From a virus, in IMG/VR virus record IMGVR_UViG_3300042945_002683, positions 1-44,186 of that record: a stretch of 44,186 bases of DNA; one strand, 5' to 3'. A program made the position numbers and the translations under genes. Of this stretch, positions 15,160 to 23,417 are shown one piece after another. The notes under the pieces are model-generated. The model searched no databases. It was not told where the DNA came from and saw only the letters and a program-made list of their open reading frames with translations. Each line of letters begins with the position of its first letter. Position 1 is the first letter of the stretch.

Positions 15160-17876
15160 TACAGCGTCCTCCTGCTTCGGTCTGTCGGGAGCATTCTACC
15201 CTTTACCTGAGCCCCCACCAGCCTGTATTTGACGTTCGGGAACCAGGTTTCCACGGACGGGAACCACCACTGGGCAAGGGCTCCGTGCTTGCCGAATGCG
15301 ACCCAGTTAGGCGTGTCGCCTCTCTGAATTGATTGGGCGATCAGGGTACCGTCAGCCTTCGCCGGCAAGCCGGTAACCAGGGGCGTAGTTTCGTTCTCCC
15401 GATACAGGCTCCCACGCCAGTACCGATAGGCGGACTCCTCGCCGGAAGACCCCACTACATCAGCAAACACCGCGCCAATGCTGGTGGGCTGCTTGGTCAC
15501 AAACTCCTCGTCCTTGCTATCAGCCAGCTGCAGCGGGCCTCCCGTCCACCGGAAGTACACGGGGGACAGCACAATCTCGCCCTCGCACACGGGCGTAGTC
15601 GCGGAGTTCAGAATCGGGTTCTCGCTCGCAACCGTAATACCGGTGCTCGTTGCGTTGATGATGACTGCCTTAGATCCGTTCTTGGACGTATCCGTCGTGT
15701 TCGCGATGTACACCATCTGCCCGATGAGGTACGACGCCCGTGCGTCAGTGCTCATTCCAAACGGGTTGGCGCCTGAAACAGCGACGCTGATCCCGTTGGT
15801 GCGGGTAATAGAGGTGCACTCGGTATTCCAGTAGGTGTACGAGACGCCGGTGGTAAACGTGCCGTTGGCGCACACGTGCGTTCCGGAGACATCGCCACCC
15901 GTATCCATCATGTAGACGGGCTGGTCTGCCGCCTCGAGTCGGAACTTGTCTCGGTAGTCCTTCGAGGGAGTAAACACAGCGGGCCTGAAGGAGGTGTTGC
16001 TAACCGCATACGGAAGCGGGGCATTCTGCACGAACACCGACCGAGGCTGCAGTTGTCCGCTCTCCTCGACCCAGCCCTGCGTGGTCTTGGCAAACACCAT
16101 GTCCCGCAGCTCGGTTACGACCCCAGTCGAGAACCACATCTGCACCGAGGTCTGCTTGACCGGGTTCAGGATAAACAAGCACAGCGTTGCAGGGTCAAAC
16201 GACATACTTACCCTGCTGAGCTCGGTGGAACCGGTGGTGTCCGAATACCACTCTTCGCTGACGATCTGATTGATCGAGCGAACGTCGTCCAGGCGACCGT
16301 CCGGATAGATCGCTTTGAGCCCCCTCGAGTTCAGGTAGTACGTAACGGGTCCGACAGTCGCGGCAGCGTAGGGTCCGGTGATTCCGTAGCCCTGGTGCGC
16401 CGCAAGCGCGCGAACGTATCCGTTCTCCTTGTTGAACAACTGAATGCCGGTCTTGGTAAACCCGGCCATCACCTGCCCGGTCCTGCGGAAGGCGACCACC
16501 GCATCCCCCACCGCCGAGGGCCTGTAGATCCCGCTGGCGGTAAACATCTCCGGGCTGTCAGAACCGCTCGTGCTCCACCTCGTCTCGCCCGTGCCGCTTG
16601 AATCCGCTGCGCTGTCGCTGATGCTTCCCACCAGCATCGTGCCGTCAAGCAGCGCGCCCGCTCCTCCCTTCGGCATGGTCGTGCTGTACGCGGGCTTGTC
16701 CAGGAACACGTCCTGCATCACAAGCGCAGTGTCCGTCAGCTGGTACGCGTACCGGAAGTAAGTCCACTTGGAGTCAGAGCTCAGCGGGTCTGCACCGCTG
16801 TTGTCGTTGGTCACGTCCTGCATCTGCGCTTTCGTGACCGCGTAGGACGAAACGGTGATGCTGGCCTCAAGCTGCAGGATTCCGTTCGTGAACGCACCAG
16901 CCGCATTCTCGGTGCGAACGCTCCGATAGATGTTCACCGTGTCGAACTTCGTGTTCTCTAGGTACCCGTCAACGAAGAGAGCATGGTTTGCTCCGCTAAA
17001 GGTCACCGCCTCGTTCTTGGTGATCTGGCTCTTTCGTCCGCTCCTGCTGTCCTCAAACTGCACGGCAAGGCTGTAGTGACCTGCAGCAATCTTCGGCGCA
17101 GTCGAGATGTTGGAAATGGTTGTTAGGTGGTTTGACGTGTAGCTGGTGACAGAAGTAAAAGAGAACACGACTGCACCCTGCACGTAGTTTGTGTGGGTAG
17201 TCGTGTCGACCAGAGAAGCAGCAGCGTGCTTTGTAGTTCCCTGGAACTGAGAAGTCTCGGCACTTGACTTCACCAAAATGCCCGGACCAGCGTCAAGCAC
17301 AGAGACCGTCGTGTTCGTACCGTCTGCCTTGAAGTAGATGACCTTCGGCGTGGTTCCCTTTGCAAACACGTAGACCGACTTGCTCGTCGTCTCTACGCTC
17401 ATGATCGCAGTGCCGGCGTCCGAGAGCACGCTTCCGTTTGCGGCCGTGATCCCCTCCCGGACTACGTACGTACTCCAAGTCGCAGTGCCGGACTGCAACG
17501 CGTTGTACGCGACCAGCAGGTCATACGTATCTACGCACGACCCACTCGTATCAGCGCGGCGAACAAGGTACACGTACCCGTACACGCGATAGCTGGTCCC
17601 GGCCAGCACGTTGAATGACCAGAAGTCAACAACCTTGCAGCGGTGCGCGGTAGTGCTGTACGGGTTTGAGCTGACCCAGCCGGTGGCAGTGTCAGGCGTA
17701 AACCGGTACACAAACTTGAATCCGTGGAACGGAACGAGTCCGCCGTTGTTCGAGCCGTCGACCCCCACCAGCTCAGCAGAGGATCCCGCTGGCGTACCGG
17801 TACGTGCGGATGCCTTGCTCTCGCTGGTGTTGAGCAGCGAATAAGTCCAGGTGACGTCGGTTTCTGGGACCTGCAT
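15159..17876 (-). CDS. Large beta-rich tail protein, nozzle-like
   Basis: 905 residues rich in Ser, Thr, Val and Tyr with repeated strands and Gly turns. In the middle it has a block of the style FTKTGIQLF ... GYGITGPYAAATV ... YYLNSRGLKAIYPDG, the beta-propeller-like pattern I associate with T7 gp12-type tail nozzle/stabilisation proteins of short-tailed phages, where each blade reads 'feature display, then DG turn'. Length (T7 gp12 is about 800 residues) and location after the adaptor fit. The alternative is a receptor-binding tail fibre. ATG start with no overlap upstream (9-nt gap). Confidence 0.55.
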   Translation of the reverse strand: MQVPETDVTWTYSLLNTSESKASARTGTPAGSSAELVGVDGSNNGGLVPFHGFKFVYRFTPDTATGWVSSNPYSTTAHRCKVVDFWSFNVLAGTSYRVYGYVYLVRRADTSGSCVDTYDLLVAYNALQSGTATWSTYVVREGITAANGSVLSDAGTAIMSVETTSKSVYVFAKGTTPKVIYFKADGTNTTVSVLDAGPGILVKSSAETSQFQGTTKHAAASLVDTTTHTNYVQGAVVFSFTSVTSYTSNHLTTISNISTAPKIAAGHYSLAVQFEDSRSGRKSQITKNEAVTFSGANHALFVDGYLENTKFDTVNIYRSVRTENAAGAFTNGILQLEASITVSSYAVTKAQMQDVTNDNSGADPLSSDSKWTYFRYAYQLTDTALVMQDVFLDKPAYSTTMPKGGAGALLDGTMLVGSISDSAADSSGTGETRWSTSGSDSPEMFTASGIYRPSAVGDAVVAFRRTGQVMAGFTKTGIQLFNKENGYVRALAAHQGYGITGPYAAATVGPVTYYLNSRGLKAIYPDGRLDDVRSINQIVSEEWYSDTTGSTELSRVSMSFDPATLCLFILNPVKQTSVQMWFSTGVVTELRDMVFAKTTQGWVEESGQLQPRSVFVQNAPLPYAVSNTSFRPAVFTPSKDYRDKFRLEAADQPVYMMDTGGDVSGTHVCANGTFTTGVSYTYWNTECTSITRTNGISVAVSGANPFGMSTDARASYLIGQMVYIANTTDTSKNGSKAVIINATSTGITVASENPILNSATTPVCEGEIVLSPVYFRWTGGPLQLADSKDEEFVTKQPTSIGAVFADVVGSSGEESAYRYWRGSLYRENETTPLVTGLPAKADGTLIAQSIQRGDTPNWVAFGKHGALAQWWFPSVETWFPNVKYRLVGAQVKGRMLPTDRSRRTL

Positions 17877-17885
17877 TTCTCGATC

Positions 17886-18230
17886 TTACCCCTTCCATTT
17901 CCCCAACGGACAAGTCGCGCCCGGCATTTCCCACTTGACCTGCAACCGGCTGCGCTCCCACTCGGGGCACCCGCAGCTCTTGCAGTACCAGTTGTCCTCG
18001 TCCGTCTTCTTGCAGCTCTCGCACCCCTCGCACTCCGCCCGTCGACCCTGGGCTACCTCGAGGCTGGTGGGGCCAGCAACCCGGCTGACCTCCGCCTTTA
18101 CGTACTCCACTGCCTTCTGGGCAATCGTGTGCTTCTGGAACGAGTCAATCCTCAGCTCCCCGGTCGACGTGTCCTGGACCATCTGGTAGGCGTAGCCGTT
18201 GATGATCAGCCTCATCTGCTTCTCTGCCAT
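17886..18230 (-). CDS. Cys-rich zinc-ribbon-like protein
   Basis: 114 residues. The C-terminal half holds a Cys cluster, CEGCESC then WYCKSCGCPEW and later CPLGKW, typical of a rubredoxin/zinc-ribbon-type metal site. The N-terminal half has strands (MRLIINGYAYQMVQD). The start at 18230 is chosen because its ATG forms TAATG with the upstream stop; a longer in-frame start 15 nt upstream would lie inside that gene. It is unusual between two large tail genes. It may be a metal-stabilised virion component or assembly factor. Confidence 0.6.
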   Translation of the reverse strand: MAEKQMRLIINGYAYQMVQDTSTGELRIDSFQKHTIAQKAVEYVKAEVSRVAGPTSLEVAQGRRAECEGCESCKKTDEDNWYCKSCGCPEWERSRLQVKWEMPGATCPLGKWKG

Positions 18231-19840
18231 TACTTCATCCTCCAAAATGCGTCAAGACGACCCTCCGCTCCGGCGTTGCAACCAAAAGTGGTGGTAGCCG
18301 CAGGATTCGATGTCACACGGTAGTAGTAAAGATTGCAGTTGTCGATGCACGAAAGCGGTTCACCGCAGCACTCAAACCCACCGGTACACACGAATGTTCC
18401 AAACGTGCACTGGCCGTCGACGTTCAAGCATGCGGTGCTGGGCGTCTGGCCCGTGCAGCTGAAGCACTCGTTGGTGCAGACGTAATACAGCTGCCGACTT
18501 CCGGTGAAGTCAGAGATCGTGACGGTTTGAGTTGCCGGGCTACCGCTGCAATAATTGAAATCCTGATATGCGGATGCACGGATTGCATCCGGGTCTCTGC
18601 TTGCATTTGTCTCGGCAGATGGCGCTTGATTGATGCTGAACGCGCCAGCCATGTACTTTGACCAGTCCAAGTAGAGATCAAGGGTTCTGTCAAAGACATT
18701 GAACGTAGGCTCAAATGCGCCAAAGTCCGAAGTGTCTTTGTTTACAACCTTGGTTCGACGAATTACAAAATCTCTGGCAGCCTCTTCGCTTACGTTGGAC
18801 GAGTTCTCATCGACAAACGATCCGACTTCCGGATACTGCTCAGACCACTGATTGATGAATCCAGTGATCATAAATGGACCGCCAGATCCTCGAACAATCC
18901 CCCTTGGAGGCAGAGTCTCGCCCCTAAAGAACATTGGGACTTCGCTGCTAATCGTCCATCCGGTCGGAGCGGTACTGTCTACGCACGTCGTATTGACGTA
19001 TGTCCTTGCGATGTTCCTGGTGTCCTTCAGAAGTGAGTCGCGAGTAAAGATGGTTTCCCAGTAGTTGAGTGTGCCAGCCGAGGACTCTCCTGCCGTGGTC
19101 CATCGATAGGTAGACCGAGCTTCAATTTCTGACGAGATGCTTGATGCGTTGATCGCGGTAGCCGCAGCCAGCAAAGTTACTTCACTAACCTGAAATGACT
19201 TTGTGCCGGACTCGTTGAAGATTCTCAACACTCCGTTGGTGTTCTCGAACAACCAAGTATCGGTCCCTGACTTGCGACGAATCCTCAGTCCAGGCAGGTC
19301 ACGCTGCGCAACTGCTAACCAGTCGTAGGAACAAGCGCCCATGGAGACAGGAGTCGTGTCTCCGTCTACGGCGAAACGAGGCTGGACATACGAGTCGTAT
19401 TGCTGCGGGTTGCACATGGCAAGTCCCGAAACATCAAAGCCATCATCAGACGGAATGCTGGTCAAGTCGTAGTAAACGCTCAGGATGTCTGCATCAACAA
19501 CGGTAGCCGGATCAAATCCGGGTGTGTACGAATACCGGTACCAGCGAAGCCCGACCGAGTAGCTTCCCTGAGTAGATTGAGTAAGCGGTTGCTCTATTTC
19601 AAGAGTGCTTGAAAGCCCAGCAGCCAGAACACCAGAAGAGCTTACGAGCCGCCCGCGAGTTCTTGTTCCGCATCCGTAGTCGTGGTCTTGGGTAAGAACT
19701 TCCGCGGTGTACTGATGCGAGAAAGTTGCGGTGCCGGAAAAAGTAAGGGTAGACGAAGGACCTTCCGGAGGATCAATCAGATCGGGCGTACCGCAGTACC
19801 CAACGCACCGTCCGACTACCTGCAAGCCGCCGGGCATCAT
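18230..19840 (-). CDS. Tail appendage candidate with Cys-rich C-terminus
   Basis: 536 residues, not recognised. Beta-rich with many aromatics and Ser/Thr. The last 110 residues carry at least 11 Cys (VCTNECFSC, FVCTGGFECCGEPLSC, IDNCN), rare for a phage virion protein assembled in the cytoplasm, and the N-terminus has CVGYCGTP. The start at 19840 gives a TAATG junction with the upstream gene; an upstream in-frame start would overlap it by 88 nt. Position between a fibre-like protein and the nozzle candidate suggests a receptor-binding appendage. Confidence 0.5.
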   Translation of the reverse strand: MMPGGLQVVGRCVGYCGTPDLIDPPEGPSSTLTFSGTATFSHQYTAEVLTQDHDYGCGTRTRGRLVSSSGVLAAGLSSTLEIEQPLTQSTQGSYSVGLRWYRYSYTPGFDPATVVDADILSVYYDLTSIPSDDGFDVSGLAMCNPQQYDSYVQPRFAVDGDTTPVSMGACSYDWLAVAQRDLPGLRIRRKSGTDTWLFENTNGVLRIFNESGTKSFQVSEVTLLAAATAINASSISSEIEARSTYRWTTAGESSAGTLNYWETIFTRDSLLKDTRNIARTYVNTTCVDSTAPTGWTISSEVPMFFRGETLPPRGIVRGSGGPFMITGFINQWSEQYPEVGSFVDENSSNVSEEAARDFVIRRTKVVNKDTSDFGAFEPTFNVFDRTLDLYLDWSKYMAGAFSINQAPSAETNASRDPDAIRASAYQDFNYCSGSPATQTVTISDFTGSRQLYYVCTNECFSCTGQTPSTACLNVDGQCTFGTFVCTGGFECCGEPLSCIDNCNLYYYRVTSNPAATTTFGCNAGAEGRLDAFWRMK

Positions 19841-20592
19841 TAGCAGGTACCCGTAATCGGATTGGGCGCGCTGAACCAGTAGGTGCTCGTACCGGAAACA
19901 TCGCTGGTCAGCTCCATCCTGACCCACGCATTTACCGGAACGGATCGAACGTAGTAATTGGTTGCAGTGCCGCCAATGCGATCTCCGCCAGTCACGGTAA
20001 TCCCGTATGCAGACGTACTCGTATTCTCCTTCTCGAGGAGGTTGTATGCAGTCACGTCAGAACCAGCGGAGCCAGCGCTGTAGGTGGTTACCGTGTACTG
20101 CCAAAGAGCAATCGTTCCCGTTGGCCTTGTGACTGACTTGATCTTTCCGTACACAAGAGACGAACCGCCCCCACCACCCGTGTCCTGATACTCGATCTGG
20201 GCAGTGCCCGTAGGCGTTTCGCTGACAGACAGCAGCCCCGTACCGATGAAGTTCAGGGTGGAGATGTTTGTGAGTGCGATGCTGCCCGGAGTGCCGGTCG
20301 TCCAGGTTCCGTTGACGTTGATTGCCGTCGGTGCAGTAGCCCCAGTCCCGCCGATGTTTATGATCGGCGGCGGGATCGACGGGAGCGTAATGGTCGGAAA
20401 CGTAATTGTCGGATTCTGGAGATTCGGGAACGTAAGCGGCGGGACAGGAAACTGCATGTTGCTCGACCCGTATGGCTTGGTCGAGTGATACAGCGCGGCA
20501 GATCCTTCTCCGCCAATGACGTCCTGGGCTCCAAAGACCTCTACCTGGTTGAACCCCTTCATCCTGAAATCTTGGGGGTCTCCGATAGGCAT
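19840..20592 (-). CDS. Fibre-like protein with Pro/Thr/Ile repeat
   Basis: 250 residues. Residues 40-85 are a low-complexity Pro/Ile/Thr repeat (PTITFPTITLPSIPPP) followed by a Gly/Thr beta region resembling tail-fibre shafts (INIGGTGATAPTAINVNGTW) and a GGGGG linker. The style matches fibre or spike adaptor proteins. The ATG at 20592 is fused with the adaptor stop (TGATG). No catalytic motif. The role is inferred. Confidence 0.5.
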   Translation of the reverse strand: MPIGDPQDFRMKGFNQVEVFGAQDVIGGEGSAALYHSTKPYGSSNMQFPVPPLTFPNLQNPTITFPTITLPSIPPPIINIGGTGATAPTAINVNGTWTTGTPGSIALTNISTLNFIGTGLLSVSETPTGTAQIEYQDTGGGGGSSLVYGKIKSVTRPTGTIALWQYTVTTYSAGSAGSDVTAYNLLEKENTSTSAYGITVTGGDRIGGTATNYYVRSVPVNAWVRMELTSDVSGTSTYWFSAPNPITGTC

Positions 20593-21530
20593 CAGATTCT
20601 CCAGGGCTGGGTGAGCTGGTTGTCCACCGTGTCCTTCTCCCACGCCTTCGGCATGCGCATCTGAAGGTTGCTGTAGTGGTCCATCAGCGTCTTCATCGAG
20701 TCGCGGTACGCAGCCTGAATCATGCCGAAGTGCTCACCGCTCAGCTTCCGGTAGCTGGCAAGCTTAAGCGCACTGGCCGCCGCAACCGCCTCGTACAGGT
20801 TCTCGTGCCCTTCGGGCGCGATCTCGAACGCCGGCAGGTTTGCGTTTCCAGTCGCGTAGGTAAACGGCTGACGAAGCGTGAAGTTCCAGACAGCAGATCC
20901 AGCGGCAGTCGGAGTCCACGAGGTGATGATTCGCTCCTCAATCGGTGACGTAGAGGCCGACGGAAGCAGCCTCATCATCTGTCCGACGTATGCGCTAGGA
21001 CGCTTGTCCCATTCCCCCACCGTAGCCGCAGAGCTGATAGTGATCGTGCCGCTCTTCTTGTCCGTGTTCAGGAAGAAGTTTGCACCGGTCGTGGAGTTGT
21101 ACGCAGGGCTGTAATCGCCGCTGTGGATGTACCACAACTCCATGCTTGCGTAGTCCGCGTTGGGGTACGGAAGAAAGCTAAGGACGTTGCCCTCGATCTT
21201 CCAGTTCGGGCCACGCAGGTTGTACAGGCCGCGGGGAATTGACTCCTGCAGCACGCGACCGCTCTCGTCCATGTAGCAGATACGCCACACCTCGCCGATG
21301 CAGGGTGGCAGCTGGTAGTCCGCGACGTTGTAAGTCAGCGGCATGGAAAGACGCTGCATTACCAGCCCGGTTGAGCTGTTGTTCACGCGACTCATCACGC
21401 TTGCAAACGCAGGTCGAACGGTATGACGAAGGATGTAGTCATCCGAGTACTTGGCCTCGAGATCCGGATCGTCAAGGAATCCGCGAACGCGCTCAATGAC
21501 TGTCTTTAGCAAACTGCCGCTTGAGTCCAC
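20592..21530 (-). CDS. Head-tail adaptor/tail tubular A-like protein
   Basis: 312 residues. The N-terminus is helical (VIERVRGFLDDPDLEAKYSD), then a beta module with the pattern SMPLTYNVADYQLPPCIGEV and a YMDESGRV turn, followed by more strands and a C-terminal helical bundle. Phage adaptor proteins that join portal and tail nozzle share this 'short helical N-terminus, YxLP.ci.ev.ri.y.D' look. Position between the portal/capsid genes and the nozzle candidate supports it. A GTG start is separated by 1 nt from the upstream stop. Confidence 0.55.
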   Translation of the reverse strand: MDSSGSLLKTVIERVRGFLDDPDLEAKYSDDYILRHTVRPAFASVMSRVNNSSTGLVMQRLSMPLTYNVADYQLPPCIGEVWRICYMDESGRVLQESIPRGLYNLRGPNWKIEGNVLSFLPYPNADYASMELWYIHSGDYSPAYNSTTGANFFLNTDKKSGTITISSAATVGEWDKRPSAYVGQMMRLLPSASTSPIEERIITSWTPTAAGSAVWNFTLRQPFTYATGNANLPAFEIAPEGHENLYEAVAAASALKLASYRKLSGEHFGMIQAAYRDSMKTLMDHYSNLQMRMPKAWEKDTVDNQLTQPWRI

Positions 21531-21531
21531 G

Positions 21532-22077
21532 TCAGGCTCCCTTCTTTGCCAAGTTCACCAGCTCGCTTGCCGTCTCCGCCATCGCACTGCCCGAACCGGT
21601 CGATCCCCAAGGGACCTCACCGTTCTCCAGGGCCTGGGCGCTCTCCTCCATGCCGTGCGTGCGCATGTACCGCACCGCGTTCTGCCGGCTGTACGCCTTC
21701 TGCTCCGCCTCGTGCGACTTCAGCTGCGCGGCCTCCCGCATGTTCCGCCGCATCTCCTCGACCATCTCCTCCGCAGGCTTGCACCTACGCAGCAGCGCGG
21801 ACCCCACCAGTCGACCGCTACCGGCAATGTCGGGCGCAAGGGTCATCGTCGCCAGCTCCAGGCAGGTGGGGGTCGTCGACTCGCTGGGCTTCCAGAGCCA
21901 CTTGCAGAGCACCCACGTTTCCTCGCGCCGATGGCGATACACAAACAGGTCCTTGATCCCGGTCAGCCTGCGGGCGTACCGGATCCAGTCGCCGTCCGGC
22001 CACAGTTCGTGGTCTTCGCCAAGCGTCAGCCCACCCATCGCCATCTTGGGATCATGCACAATCTCGATCTCGGTCAT
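21532..22077 (-). CDS. Unknown 181-aa protein
   Basis: Not recognised. An N-terminal strand-rich domain with a DHELWPDGDWIRYARRL segment and basic pairs (FVYRHRREETWVLCKW), then a helical Glu/Arg/Met-rich C-terminus that could form a coiled coil (EEMVEEMRRNMREAAQLKSH). ATG start overlapping the end of the gene at 22074 by 4 nt. Probably a virion or assembly protein. Confidence 0.5.
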   Translation of the reverse strand: MTEIEIVHDPKMAMGGLTLGEDHELWPDGDWIRYARRLTGIKDLFVYRHRREETWVLCKWLWKPSESTTPTCLELATMTLAPDIAGSGRLVGSALLRRCKPAEEMVEEMRRNMREAAQLKSHEAEQKAYSRQNAVRYMRTHGMEESAQALENGEVPWGSTGSGSAMAETASELVNLAKKGA

Positions 22078-22331
22078 GACATTCCTCCGCCCCGCCGAAA
22101 TCGAGCAATGACCTTGTTGTATTCCTCTCGAGTCATGCCAGGACGGGGACTAGTTCCTGTGATCCTCTTGTACATATCTACCTCCGCCTGTGTCAAGCCC
22201 CTTCCTGGACCAGATGCAGGCTTAGGCGCAGGCCGCGGCAACCGCTTGGGCTTCGGCAGCTCAGGAGAAACATTCGGTGCTTCCCTGATCTTCCGTTCCA
22301 GAATCTCTCGCCAGCTCGGTTCGGGCTTCAT
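22074..22331 (-). CDS. Small basic Pro-rich protein
   Basis: 85 residues. Starts MKPEPSWREILERK, followed by a Pro/Lys-rich linker (PKPKRLPRPAPKPASGPG) and a short C-terminal helical domain (TQAEVDMYKRITG, TREEYNKVIARFRRGGG). Overlaps both neighbours by 4 nt. Function unknown. It belongs to a run of tiny basic proteins between capsid and tail genes. Confidence 0.5.
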   Translation of the reverse strand: MKPEPSWREILERKIREAPNVSPELPKPKRLPRPAPKPASGPGRGLTQAEVDMYKRITGTSPRPGMTREEYNKVIARFRRGGGMS

Positions 22332-22495
22332 CGCTTCTTCGCCATCTTCCTGAAAGTCTCAGCGAGCTTGTGACGCCTGCTTCCGGGCGGGCACGTGGGA
22401 CCGCCAAACTTTGGACCGGTGCAAACGCCAGCCGTGCCGCGCTTCTTGATGCTTGCCCTGACCTTGCCGATCCAGTTGGTGGGGTTCTTCGCCAC
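22328..22495 (-). CDS. Tiny Lys/Arg-rich protein, GTG start
   Basis: 55 residues starting MAKNPTNWIGKVRASIKKRG, with CTGPKFGGPTCPPGSRR and a C-terminal ETFRKMAKKR. The GTG at 22495 is preferred: AAGGAG lies 6 nt upstream (22503-22508 on the minus strand), and longer in-frame versions run into the GC hairpin. The pattern 'W I ... basic helix ... R/K-rich ending' resembles short lysine-rich proteins seen in phages and large eukaryotic viruses, but no family can be named. Likely nucleic-acid associated. Confidence 0.6.
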   Translation of the reverse strand: MAKNPTNWIGKVRASIKKRGTAGVCTGPKFGGPTCPPGSRRHKLAETFRKMAKKR

Positions 22496-22516
22496 GACAT
22501 GCTCCTTATCGAAAGT

Positions 22517-22540
22517 GGGGCCGGCCCTTCGACCGGCCCC
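22517..22540 (-). terminator. GC-rich hairpin between tiny genes
   Basis: GGGGCCGG (22517-22524) pairs with CCGGCCCC (22533-22540), an 8-bp stem around an 8-nt loop containing TTCG. On the minus strand it follows the 48-aa gene and precedes the AAGGAG site of the 55-aa gene. Only a weak T stretch (CACTTTCGAT) follows, so attenuation or mRNA protection is as likely as termination. Confidence 0.4.
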
Positions 22541-22574
22541 TGCGGGAGTCCCTGCCCGCCCACCCCTCGGTGGT

Positions 22575-22721
22575 TCAGTAGCCCTTGGTCTTGCCGAACG
22601 ACATGCCCTTGGCACGACCCTTCAGCTTCAGGCTCTTCTTGAAACCGCCAGCCGTAGGAAGACCCTTCGGCTTCTTGGTGTTCAGCTTAAGACGACGCTT
22701 GAGTTTCTTCATCGGGTTCAT
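22575..22721 (-). CDS. 48-aa basic micro-protein
   Basis: Short ORF of 49 codons: starts MNPMKKLKRRLKLNTKKPKG and ends GMSFGKTKGY. About a third of residues are Lys or Arg, with no acidic residue at all. Its ATG (22721-22719) is fused to the stop of the next upstream micro-gene as TGATG, which supports real translation by coupling. It is in the run of basic proteins behind the major capsid gene. A DNA- or RNA-binding or capsid-interior role is inferred. Confidence 0.6.
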   Translation of the reverse strand: MNPMKKLKRRLKLNTKKPKGLPTAGGFKKSLKLKGRAKGMSFGKTKGY

Positions 22722-22798
22722 CACTTGCAGCCTCCCTTGCAGTTGCACATGCTCTTGCCGCAGCTCTTGCAGCCCTTGACCTTGATCTTCTTAGCCAT
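22721..22798 (-). CDS. 25-aa Cys/Lys-rich micro-protein
   Basis: Sequence starts MAKKIKVKGCKSCGKSM and ends CNCKGGCK: five Cys in the order CxxC, CxC, C, and nine Lys. The Cys spacing resembles a tiny zinc knuckle or metallothionein-like site. AAGGAG lies 7 nt before the ATG. The start overlaps the end of the DUF5872-like gene (AATGGCTAA) and the stop is fused to the next ATG (TGATG). The first nine residues nearly repeat the start of the 101-aa protein at 23418 (MAKRIKVKG). Confidence 0.6.
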   Translation of the reverse strand: MAKKIKVKGCKSCGKSMCNCKGGCK

Positions 22799-23165
22799 TG
22801 CCGAGTCTCCTTAGCCGCCGAATCGGCGACACCTTCTTGCCGAACGCGCCGTGCATACCAACACGGCTCTTCTCCGCCTTCTTCCTCGCCAGCTCCCCCC
22901 CACCCATCTCGCCCTTCGTCTTGGGCGTCTTGCTGCTCACGCGGCGGGTGGGGCGGCAGTACTCATTCGATCCGCCTGCGCCGCACGGCTTGCCCGTCTT
23001 GGTGTCCTGCCACTTCTCCGCACCCCACCTCTTCAGGTTCGCACCGGCTTGCGTCTTACGCACGTTGCCGCTGGCCTTTCTGCACTTGGCCGTGGCCTGC
23101 GCTGCACGCGCCGACCACTTGCCGTACGAGGCCATCACCTTGCGGTAGCACGCGTCCTTCGCCAT
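22791..23165 (-). CDS. DUF5872-like basic protein
   Basis: 124 residues. The core NLKRWGAEKWQDTKTGKPCG followed by EYCRPTRRVSSKTPKTKGEM matches my recollection of the DUF5872 pattern (RW..E.W.D.KTGKPCG ... YCRP..RVSSKTPKT), found in phages and in large eukaryotic DNA viruses. Function of the family is not established. The protein is very basic with four Cys, so nucleic-acid or metal binding is possible. ATG start with a 1-nt gap to the upstream gene. Confidence 0.7.
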   Translation of the reverse strand: MAKDACYRKVMASYGKWSARAAQATAKCRKASGNVRKTQAGANLKRWGAEKWQDTKTGKPCGAGGSNEYCRPTRRVSSKTPKTKGEMGGGELARKKAEKSRVGMHGAFGKKVSPIRRLRRLGNG

Positions 23166-23166
23166 G

Positions 23167-23409
23167 TCAGCACTTCCAAGCTCTGCGCGCCTTGCGCAAA
23201 CGACTGTTCGGGTCCTTTGCAGCCTTCGGCCACATCTTCATCTGGCCCGCCGATCGAGCACAGAACGAGTCGCGACGAGATCCGCCCTCGGGTTGCGGAC
23301 GCTTGAGGTTTCCGCCCGTGGCGCGGTTGTACGCACGCCGCCCGAGCTCAGTAAGCCCGCCAGCGGGATTCTTGTGCTTGGCCTTGAAATCGAAGCGCTT
23401 CTTCGCCAC
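23167..23409 (-). CDS. DUF6321-like basic protein
   Basis: 80 residues: MAKKRFDFKAKHKNPAGGLT, then GRRAYNRATGGNLKRP, SRRDSFCARSAGQM and a basic end (SRLRKARRAWKC). The order 'NPaGGLt..GR.ayn..tG.nLk.P......RR.sFCaRs.g' matches DUF6321, another family shared by phages and giant viruses. Function unknown. GTG start at 23409. It is directly upstream of the DUF5872-like gene, and both may package or protect nucleic acid in the head. Confidence 0.7.
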   Translation of the reverse strand: MAKKRFDFKAKHKNPAGGLTELGRRAYNRATGGNLKRPQPEGGSRRDSFCARSAGQMKMWPKAAKDPNSRLRKARRAWKC

Positions 23410-23417
23410 GGTCAGTA

